From contig NZ_OBMU01000001.1 in NCBI RefSeq assembly GCF_900218065.1, forward strand, positions 945,877 through 981,910: a stretch of DNA of 36,034 nt. Reading direction: 5' to 3'. This DNA is from Novosphingobium sp. Chol11. Its GTDB lineage: Bacteria; Pseudomonadota; Alphaproteobacteria; Sphingomonadales; Sphingomonadaceae. A program made the position numbers and the translations under genes. A model generated the notes under the pieces. It was not told the origin of the DNA. It did no database searches and was given only the letters and a program-made list of their open reading frames with translations. Shown in pieces: positions 1 to 8,378 of this stretch. Numbering within the stretch: position 1 is the stretch's first letter; each line of letters starts with the position of its first letter.

Positions 1-71
1 CGCGCGGTCAGGCGCCGACGCCTGCCGCCGCGGCTCCCGCCAACCCGTCGCAGCAGCCGACCTCGCGCTGA
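1..71 (+). CDS. C-terminal end of a probable OmpH/Skp-family periplasmic chaperone (5' truncated by the window)
   Basis: An open frame entering from the left edge ends at TGA 69-71. The visible residues are an Ala/Pro/Gln-rich low-complexity tail (APTPAAAAPANPSQQPTSR). The stop lies 9 bases before fabZ. In alphaproteobacteria the gene just before fabZ is usually the OmpH/Skp chaperone of the bamA cluster, and sphingomonad versions often end in a proline/alanine-rich tail. The frame and stop are seen; the identity rests on context only, because no folded domain is inside the window. Confidence 0.5.
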   Translation, partial: RGQAPTPAAAAPANPSQQPTSR

Positions 72-80
72 TATCGGCCG

Positions 81-563
81 ATGACGGGGGAAGTTGAAGC
101 GGCACCAGCCGCCGTGGGTGCCATCGATATTCGTGGCATCATGGCAGCGCTGCCGCACCGCTATCCGATGCTGCTCGTCGACCGCGTGGCCAATCTCGTG
201 CGCAACGAGAAGATCCACGCGGTCAAGGCCGTCTCGATCAACGAATCATTCTTCCAGGGACATTTTCCTGGCCGCCCGATCATGCCGGGCGTGTTGATCG
301 TCGAAGCGATGGCGCAGGCAGCAGGCGTGCTGACGGTCGAAACGCTCGATCTGCGCGGCTCGGGCAAGCTGGTCTATTTCATGAGCATCGACGGGGCCAA
401 GTTCCGCAACCCGGTGGAGCCGGGCTGCTTGCTCGACCTGCATGTCGAACTGCTCCAGATTCGGGGCCGGGTCTGCAAATTCGTCGGCAAGGCATCGGTG
501 GACGGCAAGCTGTGCGCCGAAGCAAACTTTGTCGCGATGATCGCCGATCCGCCGACAGACTAA
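81..563 (+). CDS. fabZ: 3-hydroxyacyl-[acyl-carrier-protein] dehydratase FabZ
   Basis: FabZ removes water from 3-hydroxyacyl-ACP to give trans-2-enoyl-ACP in the cytosolic type II fatty-acid elongation cycle. The 160-residue protein is a single hot-dog domain. It carries the [11 protein letters not shown] strand near residues 26-36, the [12 protein letters not shown] helix with catalytic His61, and EAMAQ with catalytic Glu75. Length fits the family (about 145-160), with a short extra N-terminus. The ATG at 81 follows the preceding stop by 9 bases, so the gene is probably cotranscribed with the OmpH/Skp-like gene, linking fatty-acid supply to outer-membrane biogenesis. No defects are seen. Confidence 0.97.
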   Translation: MTGEVEAAPAAVGAIDIRGIMAALPHRYPMLLVDRVANLVRNEKIHAVKAVSINESFFQGHFPGRPIMPGVLIVEAMAQAAGVLTVETLDLRGSGKLVYFMSIDGAKFRNPVEPGCLLDLHVELLQIRGRVCKFVGKASVDGKLCAEANFVAMIADPPTD

Positions 564-652
564 AGGCCGCGCGGGGCTTGCGTTTGTGGGAAATCCCATG
601 TAACCGCGCGCCTTCGCAAGATTTCGCATCCATGGCCGGTCGGAAACCGGCC
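564..652 (+). promoter_or_regulatory. Foldable leader between fabZ and rpmE (two hairpins and a possible pseudoknot)
   Basis: Three structures can be drawn by hand. An outer stem pairs 564-574 with 604-613 (10 pairs, one bulged C). Inside it TGGG 587-590 pairs with CCCA 595-598. A second perfect hairpin is GGCCGGT 634-640 with ACCGGCC 646-652, ending 18 bases before the rpmE ATG. CTTGCG 577-582 can also pair with CGCAAG 615-620, which crosses the outer stem, giving either a pseudoknot or a mutually exclusive fold. It may be a weak fabZ terminator, an rpmE leader, or both. No T-run follows, so a plain terminator is less likely. Confidence 0.4.
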
Positions 653-670
653 CATTGACGGAGCAGACCC

Positions 671-895
671 ATGAAGGCCGATACCCACCCCGATTACCAC
701 TTCATCACCGTCCAGATGACCGACGGCAGCACCTTCCGCACCCGTTCGACCTGGGGCAAGGAAGGCGATACGATGGCGCTCGACATCGATCCGAAGTCGC
801 ACCCGGCGTGGACCGGCGGCCAGCGTCAGCTGGAGCAGGGCGGCCAGGTGGCGCGCTTCAACAAGCGCTTTGGCGGCCTGACGCTGAAGAAGTAA
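671..895 (+). CDS. rpmE: 50S ribosomal protein L31
   Basis: A 74-residue large-subunit ribosomal protein that bridges the subunits near the central protuberance. The start [10 protein letters not shown], the central [21 protein letters not shown] and the FNKRFGG end are typical of alphaproteobacterial L31. There is no cysteine, so it lacks the zinc-binding CxxC pairs of zinc-type L31 and should not depend on zinc. The ATG at 671 is preceded by CGGAG about 7 bases upstream. A foldable leader lies between it and fabZ, and a strong terminator follows, so it is the last gene of its unit. Confidence 0.95.
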   Translation: MKADTHPDYHFITVQMTDGSTFRTRSTWGKEGDTMALDIDPKSHPAWTGGQRQLEQGGQVARFNKRFGGLTLKK

Positions 896-920
896 TCGCT
901 TCCATTTTGGAACGCATGGG

Positions 921-947
921 AAGGGCGCCTTATCGGCGCCCTTTTTG
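921..947 (+). terminator. Rho-independent terminator after rpmE
   Basis: A perfect 9-base stem, AAGGGCGCC 921-929 with GGCGCCCTT 935-943, has a 5-base loop and runs directly into a T-tract. It ends the fabZ-rpmE unit. Confidence 0.87.
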
Positions 948-984
948 TATGTAATTGATATTGGCGATGCGTGGCCGAGGACGT

Positions 985-1102
985 TCCCTCCCGTAAGAGG
1001 AAGGGGTAGGAGAGAGGCGAGGGGAGCGCGAGTCTGGTCTGGCCTTTGAATGGGGCGTTGTCGCGCAGGCCCACCCCCGGCCCCTCCCGCTTGCGGGAGG
1101 GG
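985..1102. repeat. Intergenic GC-palindromic repeat element between rpmE and aroB
   Basis: The right end is a perfect palindrome, CCCCTCCCGC 1081-1090, TT, GCGGGAGGGG 1093-1102. The left end, 985-1006, is a degraded copy of the same palindrome in inverted orientation (TCCCTCCCG...GAAGGGG). About 75 bases of non-coding sequence lie between. Elements bounded by CCCTCCC/GGGAGGG palindromes are dispersed in sphingomonad and caulobacter intergenic regions. The nearest relative in this window is at 34941-35055. It lies between a plus-strand terminator and the stop of minus-strand aroB. Confidence 0.7.
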
Positions 1103-1131
1103 AGCATCGTCACACTCCGCTCGGCCGGATA

Positions 1132-2241
1132 TCAGCTCGCCGCGCGGTCCTTGTCCAGAAACGCCGCGACATCATCCAACACGATATCCTTCGACAGGAA
1201 CGTCTTCCCGATGCCTCGCGCGAGCAGGAAGGGCAGGGTGCCTGCCGCCATCTTCTTGTCGTGCAGCATATGGGCCACCAAGGCCGCGCCGTCCGCTTTC
1301 ACATGGGCGCTGCCAAGATCATGCGGCAGGCCCACCGACTTCAGATGCGCCGTCACCCGATGCGCATCCTCCGGCGGGCACAGCCCCAGCCGCGCGGAAT
1401 AGCGGAACGCGAGCGCCATGCCCGCCGCCACGCCTTCGCCATGCAGCAACAGATCGGAAAAGCCCGTATCCGCCTCCAGCGCATGTCCGAACGTATGGCC
1501 AAGGTTCAGCAGCGCGCGACGGCCGGATGTTTCGCGCTCATCGTCGGCGACGATAGCCGCCTTCGCACGGACGCTGCGCTCAATCGCGAACTCGCGGGCA
1601 TCGCGATCGCCGGTCAGCAGCCGATGTCCCTCAGCTTCACACCATGCGAAAAATTCGGGATCGTCAATCAGGCCATATTTCACGACCTCGGCATAGCCCG
1701 CGCGCGTTTCACGATGCGGCAGGCTGTCGAGGGTGGATGGATCGATCAGGACCAGGCTCGGCTGATAGAAGCTGCCGATCAGATTCTTGCCCGCGCTCGC
1801 GTTGATCGCGGTCTTTCCTCCAACCGAACTGTCGACCTGGGCGAGCAACGTCGTTGGCACCTGGATAAAGTGGCAGCCGCGCTTCAGGATGGATGCGGCG
1901 AAACCGACAAGGTCGCCGATCACGCCGCCGCCCAGCGCCACGACATGGTCGCCGCGCTCCACTTCCAGAGCCAATAGCTGATCGAGCAATTGCTCAAGGT
2001 GGCGCCAGCTCTTCGTCTGCTCGCCAGCAGGCAGGATGATGGCCTGAACCGCGACACCAGTGCTGCGCAGGCTGTTTTCCAGCCGGGGCAGCTGTGCCTT
2101 CGCGACATTGGCGTCGGTCACGACCACCATCCTGCCGCCCCTGGCATAGGAGCCAAGATGACCCGCCGCGCGATCCAGCGCGCCTTGTTCGATCACGATG
2201 TCATAGCTGCGCGCATCCAGCGCGACGCGGACTATTGCCAT
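1132..2241 (-). CDS. aroB: 3-dehydroquinate synthase
   Basis: AroB cyclises DAHP to 3-dehydroquinate, the second shikimate-pathway step, using NAD+ and a divalent metal in the cytosol. The 369-residue protein has the nucleotide loop GGGVIGD at 104-110, the active-site stretch SSVGGKTAIN at 138-147, and the three metal ligands Glu185 (GYAEVVKYG), His249 (LNLGHTFGHA) and His267 (LLHGEGVAAGM). Length fits the bacterial family. Its ATG overlaps the end of aroK by 10 bases, so the two are translationally coupled, a common order. The upstream genes of chorismate synthesis are not in the window. Confidence 0.97.
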   Translation of the reverse strand: MAIVRVALDARSYDIVIEQGALDRAAGHLGSYARGGRMVVVTDANVAKAQLPRLENSLRSTGVAVQAIILPAGEQTKSWRHLEQLLDQLLALEVERGDHVVALGGGVIGDLVGFAASILKRGCHFIQVPTTLLAQVDSSVGGKTAINASAGKNLIGSFYQPSLVLIDPSTLDSLPHRETRAGYAEVVKYGLIDDPEFFAWCEAEGHRLLTGDRDAREFAIERSVRAKAAIVADDERETSGRRALLNLGHTFGHALEADTGFSDLLLHGEGVAAGMALAFRYSARLGLCPPEDAHRVTAHLKSVGLPHDLGSAHVKADGAALVAHMLHDKKMAAGTLPFLLARGIGKTFLSKDIVLDDVAAFLDKDRAAS

Positions 2242-2780
2242 GCCGCCAATTTCTCCAAAATGCTCTCGACCGCCACTTCATGCGGCGCGGCAATGCTCTT
2301 CACGTGGATGGGGGCCAACGAGTAGACCGGGTTCCGAATTGCCGCCAATTCGGTCAGCACGACGCGGGGGTCCTTACCTTTCAATAATGGGCGGCCTTCC
2401 CTCCGCGATACCCGATCGACCAGCGTATCGATGTCGGCGTCCAGCCATATCGCGGTCGCCTGGTCAAGGATCAGGGCGCGCGTATCTTCCTGCATGAACG
2501 CGCCGCCGCCGGTGGCGATCACCTTGGGCTCATCGTCCAGCAACCGGGCGATCACCCGTCGTTCGCCATCACGGAAATAGCCCTCGCCATAGCGTTCGAA
2601 CATTTCCGTGATGGTCATGCCCGCGGCCTTTTCGATCTCTTCGTCAGCATCCACGAAGGCAAGGCCGAGCCGCGCTGCCAGCCTGCGTCCGACCGTCGAT
2701 TTGCCGACGCCCATCATCCCTATCAGGACGATGGAACCGCGCTTTGACTGCGGAGGCACGGATTTGCTGTTTCGCTGCAT
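2232..2780 (-). CDS. aroK: Shikimate kinase
   Basis: It phosphorylates shikimate at the 3-OH with ATP in the cytosol. The 182-residue P-loop protein has Walker A GMMGVGKST at 21-29, the shikimate-binding DADEEIE at 44-50, a YFRDGERRV segment, the GGGAF loop, and the lid REGRPLL. I chose the ATG at 2780 because it gives a normal family length. An in-frame TTG at 2825 would add 15 residues and has a GAGG just upstream, so it cannot be excluded. The gene is first in an aroK-aroB pair and is divergent from the small membrane-protein gene at 2863, leaving about 80 bases for both promoters. Confidence 0.95.
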   Translation of the reverse strand: MQRNSKSVPPQSKRGSIVLIGMMGVGKSTVGRRLAARLGLAFVDADEEIEKAAGMTITEMFERYGEGYFRDGERRVIARLLDDEPKVIATGGGAFMQEDTRALILDQATAIWLDADIDTLVDRVSRREGRPLLKGKDPRVVLTELAAIRNPVYSLAPIHVKSIAAPHEVAVESILEKLAAWQ

Positions 2781-2862
2781 TGCGGAGGGGGCTATACATC
2801 CCCCCGTCGCGGAGGCAAATCGCAACTTTCCTCAACTAGACGGCTAGGCCGCACAAGGATCC

Positions 2863-3051
2863 ATGAGAAGCAATCGTTCCTTCAGCACCTTCGAAAGCAG
2901 CTCACGCCGTCGCGGGACGCGCCTGCCACTCATTCCCATTGTTCTGATCGTCCTGCTTGCGGGTCTCGTCGCGCTGCTTTGGTCGCGTGGCGGCGAACAG
3001 CCGCAGCAGCGGGTGGAAAAGACCATTCCCGCCGAAAAGCTGGGCAAATAA
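2863..3051 (+). CDS. Small single-pass membrane protein of unknown function
   Basis: A 62-residue protein I cannot assign. A basic, serine-rich N-terminus (SSRRRGTRLP, residues 13-22) is followed by one strongly hydrophobic segment at about 22-41, then a short Gln/Glu/Lys-rich tail ending KTIPAEKLGK. The positive-inside rule predicts a cytoplasmic N-terminus and a short periplasmic tail. AAGGA sits a few bases before the ATG. The stop is 4 bases before the next gene's start, so it is almost certainly cotranscribed with the exported protein that follows. The small size, the clean membrane segment and the tight spacing argue that it is real. Confidence 0.68.
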   Translation: MRSNRSFSTFESSSRRRGTRLPLIPIVLIVLLAGLVALLWSRGGEQPQQRVEKTIPAEKLGK

Positions 3052-3055
3052 GTTC

Positions 3056-4867
3056 ATGCGTCAAAGCCGGGTGAATGCGAAATGGGCGCTGGGGACGCTG
3101 GCGTTCGCTCTCGCGCTGCCGGTGATTGCGCAGGAGTCGCCGGAATCGCTCCTGCCCCCGGGTTTCGGAGAGGCGCCTCCGGCACCACCGGCTTCCGCGC
3201 CTCAGCCCGCGCGTCCGGCAACCCCCGGCGCGCCTGTGCCGATGGTTCAGCCCTTGCCCCTCAGCAGCGACGTACCGTCTGCGGACAACGACTTGGCGGG
3301 CGAGGCGGTGGATGAGCTGTCCGAGGAAGAGCTGGCGGCGCAGAAGCAGAAATATGATCTGCCCCCCGGCGCGCAGCGGTCGCTAGACCGTGTCGGGCCG
3401 CTCACGCCCGCGCGGCTCGGCCTGGAACCTGATGCATTTGGCGGCCAGTCCGGCCTGTTTCTCGCGACATTGATGAAGGAAACGCGCGCGCCGGTCACGT
3501 CGCGCTGGGCGTCCATCCTGCTGCGCCGCGCGCTGCTTTCGGCTACGGACACGCCGCGCGATATCAATGGCGCGGATTGGGTCGCCGAACGGGCGTGGCT
3601 GCTGCTGCGGATGGGCGAAGCGGACAGCGCGCGGCTGCTGGTGCAGAGCGTCGATTCCGACAAGTTCACACCGCGCCTCTATGCCGTGGCGATGCAGACC
3701 TACTTGGCGGCCGCGGACCCGGCCGGTTTATGTCCGCTTTCGACCGGTGCGCTGCGCTATAGCAAGGAACCCGGATGGGACATGACGCGGGCGATCTGCC
3801 CGGCGCTGTCGGGGGATCAGGGGTCTGCCAGTGCGGCGCTCAACCAGGCGCAGCGCCGGGGCGTCGTGCGCGGCGTCGATTATCGCCTGGCAGAGAAGGT
3901 CGTCGGCACCGGCTTTAATGCGCGTCGGTCGGTGAAGATCGAATGGGACGGCGTAGATGGGCTGACGGCGTGGCGTTTCGGCCTTGCCACCGCTCTTAAT
4001 GTCGAAATCCCCGACGCGCTTTACGCCACCGCGGGGCGCCATGTGCGGGCATGGGAAGCGCGCGCGCCTGCATTGAGCGCGGTTCGCCGCCTGCCCGGTT
4101 CGGAAGCAGCAGCGCGACTGGGCGTTTTCTCCAATCAGGCGCTGGTCGGCTTCTATAGCCAGTTGGCCGCCGATGGCGATGCGACCCCCGAAATTGCCGA
4201 CAAGGTCGATGCGCTGCGCAACGCCTATCGCGCAAGCTCGCCAGGAGAGCGCGTTCAGGGGATGCGGACGCTGTGGCGCGACAATGGCAAGCCTGACTAT
4301 GTCGGCCTGATCGCGACGGCGAAGGCGGCGGCCGCCTTGCCCGTCACCACGATCGACGCGCGGGAGGCCGCCAATCTGGTCGCATCCATGCTGACGGCAG
4401 GCTATGACCGCAGCGCCGCGCGGTGGAGCGGCGTCGCACGGCAGGCGGAAGGCGACGGCGCAGGCGACCTTTGGGCTTTGCTGGCGGTGGGAGCGCCGAG
4501 CGCGGTGGTCGACATCAGCGAAGGCCGTGTATCCTCCTTCGCCGATGAGGCTGGCGCGGCAAAAGGCCAGATGTTGATTGCGGCTCTGGCGGGACTTGCC
4601 CGCCTCAATCCGCAGGCCAGTGCCTCCCTGGCGCAGGATAATGGCCTGAACCTTGCGGTGAACAGCCGTTGGGCGCGGGCGATCCACCAAGCCGCAGGGC
4701 GGGGAGAGAAAGCGACAGTCGCGTTGCTTGCCGCCGTGGGCATGCAGGCGGCGGAGTGGGATCGCCTGCCTGCCGCTCACCTCTATCACATCGTTGCGGC
4801 TCTGCATCAGGTCGGGCTCGACCCCGAAGCGCGGATGATCGCGGCGGAGGCGATAACGCGGATCTGA
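3056..4867 (+). CDS. Exported, largely alpha-helical protein of unknown function
   Basis: A 603-residue protein starting at ATG 3056, chosen because it opens a clear signal peptide with a likely cut after Ala25 (LALPVIA/Q). Residues about 30-90 are Pro/Ala-rich. The rest is rich in Ala, Leu and Arg with regularly spaced helices, resembling solenoid/TPR-like folds, but I see no diagnostic motif. An in-frame start further upstream (2957) would overlap the small membrane protein and bury the signal peptide, so I rejected it. It sits 4 bases after that small gene and 4 bases before xerD. Periplasmic location and partnership with the 62-residue protein are inferences. Confidence 0.85.
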   Translation: MRQSRVNAKWALGTLAFALALPVIAQESPESLLPPGFGEAPPAPPASAPQPARPATPGAPVPMVQPLPLSSDVPSADNDLAGEAVDELSEEELAAQKQKYDLPPGAQRSLDRVGPLTPARLGLEPDAFGGQSGLFLATLMKETRAPVTSRWASILLRRALLSATDTPRDINGADWVAERAWLLLRMGEADSARLLVQSVDSDKFTPRLYAVAMQTYLAAADPAGLCPLSTGALRYSKEPGWDMTRAICPALSGDQGSASAALNQAQRRGVVRGVDYRLAEKVVGTGFNARRSVKIEWDGVDGLTAWRFGLATALNVEIPDALYATAGRHVRAWEARAPALSAVRRLPGSEAAARLGVFSNQALVGFYSQLAADGDATPEIADKVDALRNAYRASSPGERVQGMRTLWRDNGKPDYVGLIATAKAAAALPVTTIDAREAANLVASMLTAGYDRSAARWSGVARQAEGDGAGDLWALLAVGAPSAVVDISEGRVSSFADEAGAAKGQMLIAALAGLARLNPQASASLAQDNGLNLAVNSRWARAIHQAAGRGEKATVALLAAVGMQAAEWDRLPAAHLYHIVAALHQVGLDPEARMIAAEAITRI

Positions 4868-4871
4868 GCCC

Positions 4872-5789
4872 ATGGGAGAGGATGGGGCGCTGATCGGCCG
4901 TTTTCTGGAGATGATGGCGGCGGAACGCGGTGCCTCGCGCAATACCTTGCTCGCCTATCGCGCTGATCTGGAAGGCGCGGCTAAGATTTTGGGTGGCCTC
5001 TCCGCCGCCAGCAAGGACGCCATTGCGGGGCTTGCCGCTGCCTGGGCGGGACTGTCCGCTTCTTCGGTGGCGCGAAAGGCTTCGGCACTGCGCGCTTTTT
5101 ACGGCTTTCTGGAAGAAGAAGGGCTGCGCGGCGACAATCCTTCCGCTGCATTGCCGCGTCCGGTCACCCGGCGCCCCCTGCCCAAGATTTTGTCGGCGCA
5201 GGAGGTCGGATCTCTCTTTGCCCTGATCGAGGAAAAGCTCGCCGTCGCGCATCCGTCGCCGCTCGACCTTCGTCTCTCGGCCTTGATCGAGTTGCTGTAC
5301 GGCTCAGGTCTGCGCGCTACCGAACTGGTCTCCTTGCCGCGCAGGGCGCTGGCCGCGGACCGTCCATTCCTGATTCTGAAAGGCAAAGGGGCGCGGGAGC
5401 GGCTCGTGCCGATATCGGACCGGGCGCGAGCCGCCGTCTCCGCCTGGTTGCCGCACGTCCCTGAGACCAGCCCATGGCTCTTTCCCTCCGGCAAAAGCCA
5501 TTTGAGCCGCATTCGCCTCTATCAGTTGGTGAAGCAGCTTGCCGCCGCAGCAGGCATAGCGCCGCAGCGGGTAAGCCCCCATGTGCTGCGCCATGCCTTC
5601 GCCACGCATCTTCTCGAAGGCGGGGCAGACTTGCGCGCGCTCCAGTCTATGCTTGGCCATGCCGACATTGGTACGACGCAGATATATACGCATGTCGACA
5701 GCCGCCGTCTGGTCGAATTGGTGAACAGCCGCCACCCACTGGCGACAATGCGCCATCGTTTCGTTGACGAAGAAGCGTCTGCACCCTAA
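4872..5789 (+). CDS. xerD: Site-specific tyrosine recombinase XerD
   Basis: It acts with XerC at the dif site to resolve chromosome dimers, normally activated by FtsK at the septum. The 305-residue protein has an N-terminal SAM-like core-binding domain (about 5-90) and a catalytic domain holding the full set of residues: Arg148 (GSGLRATEL), Lys172 (KGKGARERL), His237 and Arg240 ([15 protein letters not shown]), His263 ([10 protein letters not shown]) and nucleophile Tyr272 (IYTHV). These motifs favour XerD over XerC. It starts 4 bases after the preceding stop and is followed 11 bases later by accA. There is no att-like repeat or phage gene nearby, so this is the housekeeping enzyme. Confidence 0.93.
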   Translation: MGEDGALIGRFLEMMAAERGASRNTLLAYRADLEGAAKILGGLSAASKDAIAGLAAAWAGLSASSVARKASALRAFYGFLEEEGLRGDNPSAALPRPVTRRPLPKILSAQEVGSLFALIEEKLAVAHPSPLDLRLSALIELLYGSGLRATELVSLPRRALAADRPFLILKGKGARERLVPISDRARAAVSAWLPHVPETSPWLFPSGKSHLSRIRLYQLVKQLAAAAGIAPQRVSPHVLRHAFATHLLEGGADLRALQSMLGHADIGTTQIYTHVDSRRLVELVNSRHPLATMRHRFVDEEASAP

Positions 5790-5800
5790 CGCCGTCGGCC

Positions 5801-6745
5801 ATGGTTAGCTTTCTGGAATTTGAAAAGCCTATCGCCGAGCTTGAGGCGCGCGTCATCGAACTGCGCGCGACGGCGAGCGCCGGTGATATCGACATAAGCG
5901 GCGAGATCGAGAAGCTGGAGCAGCGCGCCGCCAAGATGCTGGTGGACACCTATGCCAAGCTGACGCCTTGGCAGAAGACACAGGTTGCCCGGCATCCCGA
6001 TCGCCCGCACTTCAAGGATTATGTCGCGGGCATGTTCGACAATTTCATGCCGCTCGCCGGGGACCGGGCCTTTTCCGATGATCAGGCGATCATCGGCGGC
6101 CTGGCGATGCTGGGCGATCGCCGGGTGATGGTGATCGGCCATGAAAAGGGTGACGACACCGCCAGCCGCGTCCGCCACAATTTCGGCATGGCGAAGCCCG
6201 AGGGCTATCGCAAGGCAATCCGCCTGATGCAGTTGGCTGACCGGTTCGGTCTGCCTGTCGTGACGCTGGTCGATACGTCGGGCGCATTCCCGGGCGTTCA
6301 GGCCGAAGAACGCGGCCAGGCGGAGGCTATCGCCCGTTCGACCGAACAATGCCTGGCGCTGGGCGTCCCCATGGTCGCTGCGGTGGTAGGTGAGGGCGGC
6401 TCCGGGGGTGCGGTCGCGCTGGCCGCCGCGAACCGGGTGCTGATGTTCGAACATGCGGTCTATTCGGTCATTTCGCCTGAAGGTTGTGCCTCCATCCTGT
6501 GGCGGACCGCCGACAAGGCGAGCGACGCCGCCACGGCCATGCAGGTGACGGCGCAGCATCTCAAGGGTTTGGGCGTCATCGACCGGATCGTCACGGAACC
6601 CATCGGCGGCGCGCACCGCGAACCTGTGCAGGCGATCGCCAGCCTTGGCGCAGCCATTGGTGAAGAGCTGGACTCACTCGCAGGCCTCGGGCCCCAGGAA
6701 CTTCGCACCGACCGGGCGGACAAATTTCTAGCCATCGGCGCTTGA
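5801..6745 (+). CDS. accA: Acetyl-CoA carboxylase carboxyltransferase subunit alpha
   Basis: With AccD it transfers the carboxyl group from carboxybiotin (on AccB) to acetyl-CoA, making malonyl-CoA for fatty-acid synthesis. At 314 residues it matches the family. It has the N-terminal [12 protein letters not shown] helix, [16 protein letters not shown], and the oxyanion-forming loop [11 protein letters not shown] in the crotonase fold, followed by [14 protein letters not shown]. The start at 5801 lies 11 bases after xerD, so cotranscription is likely. A short GC stem at about 6772-6794 lies in the 76-base gap that follows. Confidence 0.97.
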   Translation: MVSFLEFEKPIAELEARVIELRATASAGDIDISGEIEKLEQRAAKMLVDTYAKLTPWQKTQVARHPDRPHFKDYVAGMFDNFMPLAGDRAFSDDQAIIGGLAMLGDRRVMVIGHEKGDDTASRVRHNFGMAKPEGYRKAIRLMQLADRFGLPVVTLVDTSGAFPGVQAEERGQAEAIARSTEQCLALGVPMVAAVVGEGGSGGAVALAAANRVLMFEHAVYSVISPEGCASILWRTADKASDAATAMQVTAQHLKGLGVIDRIVTEPIGGAHREPVQAIASLGAAIGEELDSLAGLGPQELRTDRADKFLAIGA

Positions 6746-6821
6746 TCTCACTCTTCCTGAAGGAACATGCAGCCCGGAGCCTCGTTTCGTCCGGGTAACA
6801 GGTTCAGCATGTGGAGGAGCC

Positions 6822-8303
6822 GTGAAAAAGGCATTGGCATGGACAAGCGGCGCGATTGCTATCGCGGCCGCCATCGCAGCACCGTCAGTTCTGGGGCAGC
6901 AACGCGCGATCCGGACGGTGACGTCGATCAGCCCGCAGGAAAAAGCAAGCGGCGCGAAGCAGCACCCGCAGTTGCTCAACGAATTTGGCGGCGCCTATAC
7001 TGGCCCTCAGGCGAAATATGCCGAAACAGTGGGCCGCCGCATCGCCGTTCAATCCGGACTGTCCAACGCTCAAGGCGATTTCACCGTAACGCTGCTGAAT
7101 TCGCCGGTTAACAACGCGTTCGCCATTCCCGGCGGCTATGTCTATGTGACCCGTCAGTTGATGGCGCTGGCCAATGACGAAGCAGAGCTTGCAGGCGTAC
7201 TCGGCCATGAGATCGGGCATGTCGCGGCTCAGCATGGCCAGCGGCGTCAGCAGGCGGCGCAGCGCAATGCCATCGGCGGAACATTGCTGCAGGTGCTGAC
7301 GGGGGCCCTGCTGGGCGATTCTGCCTTTGCCGGGTTGCTGCAGAAAGGCATTGGCACGGGCAGCCAGTTATTGACCCTCAAATTCTCGCGCACGCAGGAA
7401 TATGAGGCCGACGACCTCGGCATCCGTTACCTTGCGTCCGCTGGCTATGATCCTCGGGCGCTATCGTCCATGCTGGCATCCTTGGGTGCTCAAAGCAGTC
7501 TGGATGCGCGCGTGACGGGCAATGCGCGGTCTGTTCCGGAATGGGCGAGCACGCACCCCGACCCCGCCTCCCGTGTCGGGCGCGCGGCGCGTAACGCCTC
7601 CGCCCAGAAAACGTCCGCTGGTGCACGCAATCAGGATCACTTCTTGAAGGCGCTGGACGGCGTCCTTTACGGCGACGATCCGCGGCAGGGTGTGATCGAG
7701 GGCAGCCGTTTCCGTCATCCAGACCTGCGCTTGGCTTTCACCGTACCTTCCGGCTTCGGCATGGAAAATAGCGCGAGTGCGGTCTCTATTTCCGGCTCTG
7801 GCGGGCAGGCGCAATTTGGTGGCGGCGCTTATTCAGGCGATCTTGGCGCCTATATCGACTCGGTTTTCGCGAAGTTGGGCGGCAGTAATAGCCGCGTGCC
7901 GGAAGGAGAGGTGCGCCGCACCACGGTAAATGGCATTCCCGCTGCGTGGCGTAGCATTCGGGCAAACGCCAACTCTACCCAAGTGGACGCAACCGTATTC
8001 GCCTATGATTTTGGCGGCGGCAAAGCATATCATTTCCTGCTCCTGACGCCTGCCGGGCAGGGGATAGGGCCATTCGCTCCCCTGGTGCAGTCGGTCACGC
8101 GACTCACGTCTCAGGAAGCAGCAGCCATAAAGCCGCGCCGCGTGAATGTGGTTACGGTAAAGGCAGGAGATACCGTGCAGTCGCTCAGCCGACGAATGGC
8201 TTATGCTGACCAACAGTTAGAGCGTTTCCTGGTGCTCAACGCGTTGGATGCTCGAACCGCGTTGAAGCCTGGCGAAAGGGTAAAAATCATAGTGGCCGGG
8301 TAG
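6822..8303 (+). CDS. Exported M48-family zinc metalloprotease with a C-terminal LysM domain
   Basis: A 493-residue envelope protein. A signal peptide occupies about 1-26 (cut near GQQ). The M48 domain has HEIGH at 129-133 (zinc ligands His129 and His133, catalytic Glu130) and EYEAD at 193-197, whose first Glu is the expected third ligand. A middle region (about 270-435) has no motif I recognise. A LysM domain (about 442-493, VKAGDTVQSLS...LKPGERVKI) should bind peptidoglycan. It resembles BepA/YfgC-type periplasmic proteases that survey outer-membrane protein assembly, but with LysM in place of the TPR domain. The start is GTG, chosen because GGAGG lies 5 bases upstream and the signal peptide begins there. 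Confidence 0.93.
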   Translation: MKKALAWTSGAIAIAAAIAAPSVLGQQRAIRTVTSISPQEKASGAKQHPQLLNEFGGAYTGPQAKYAETVGRRIAVQSGLSNAQGDFTVTLLNSPVNNAFAIPGGYVYVTRQLMALANDEAELAGVLGHEIGHVAAQHGQRRQQAAQRNAIGGTLLQVLTGALLGDSAFAGLLQKGIGTGSQLLTLKFSRTQEYEADDLGIRYLASAGYDPRALSSMLASLGAQSSLDARVTGNARSVPEWASTHPDPASRVGRAARNASAQKTSAGARNQDHFLKALDGVLYGDDPRQGVIEGSRFRHPDLRLAFTVPSGFGMENSASAVSISGSGGQAQFGGGAYSGDLGAYIDSVFAKLGGSNSRVPEGEVRRTTVNGIPAAWRSIRANANSTQVDATVFAYDFGGGKAYHFLLLTPAGQGIGPFAPLVQSVTRLTSQEAAAIKPRRVNVVTVKAGDTVQSLSRRMAYADQQLERFLVLNALDARTALKPGERVKIIVAG

Positions 8304-8322
8304 ACATCGGAGCGCTTCAACG

Positions 8323-8358
8323 AAAAGGGGCGGCGGAATTACGTCCGCCACCCCTTTT
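8323..8358. terminator. Bidirectional terminator between the M48 gene and a Flp pilin
   Basis: AAAAGGGGCGGCGGA 8323-8337 pairs with TCCGCCACCCCTTTT 8344-8358 across a 6-base loop, with a single non-Watson-Crick position that becomes a G-U pair when read on the minus strand. T-runs follow on both strands. It separates two convergent genes. Confidence 0.82.
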
Positions 8359-8378
8359 TGTTCGAAAGCTCTGGAGAA

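Noticed and set aside
3728..4942. A 404-codon minus-strand open frame opposite the exported protein
   Set aside because: The plus-strand frame has a signal peptide and operon spacing; the reverse frame has neither.
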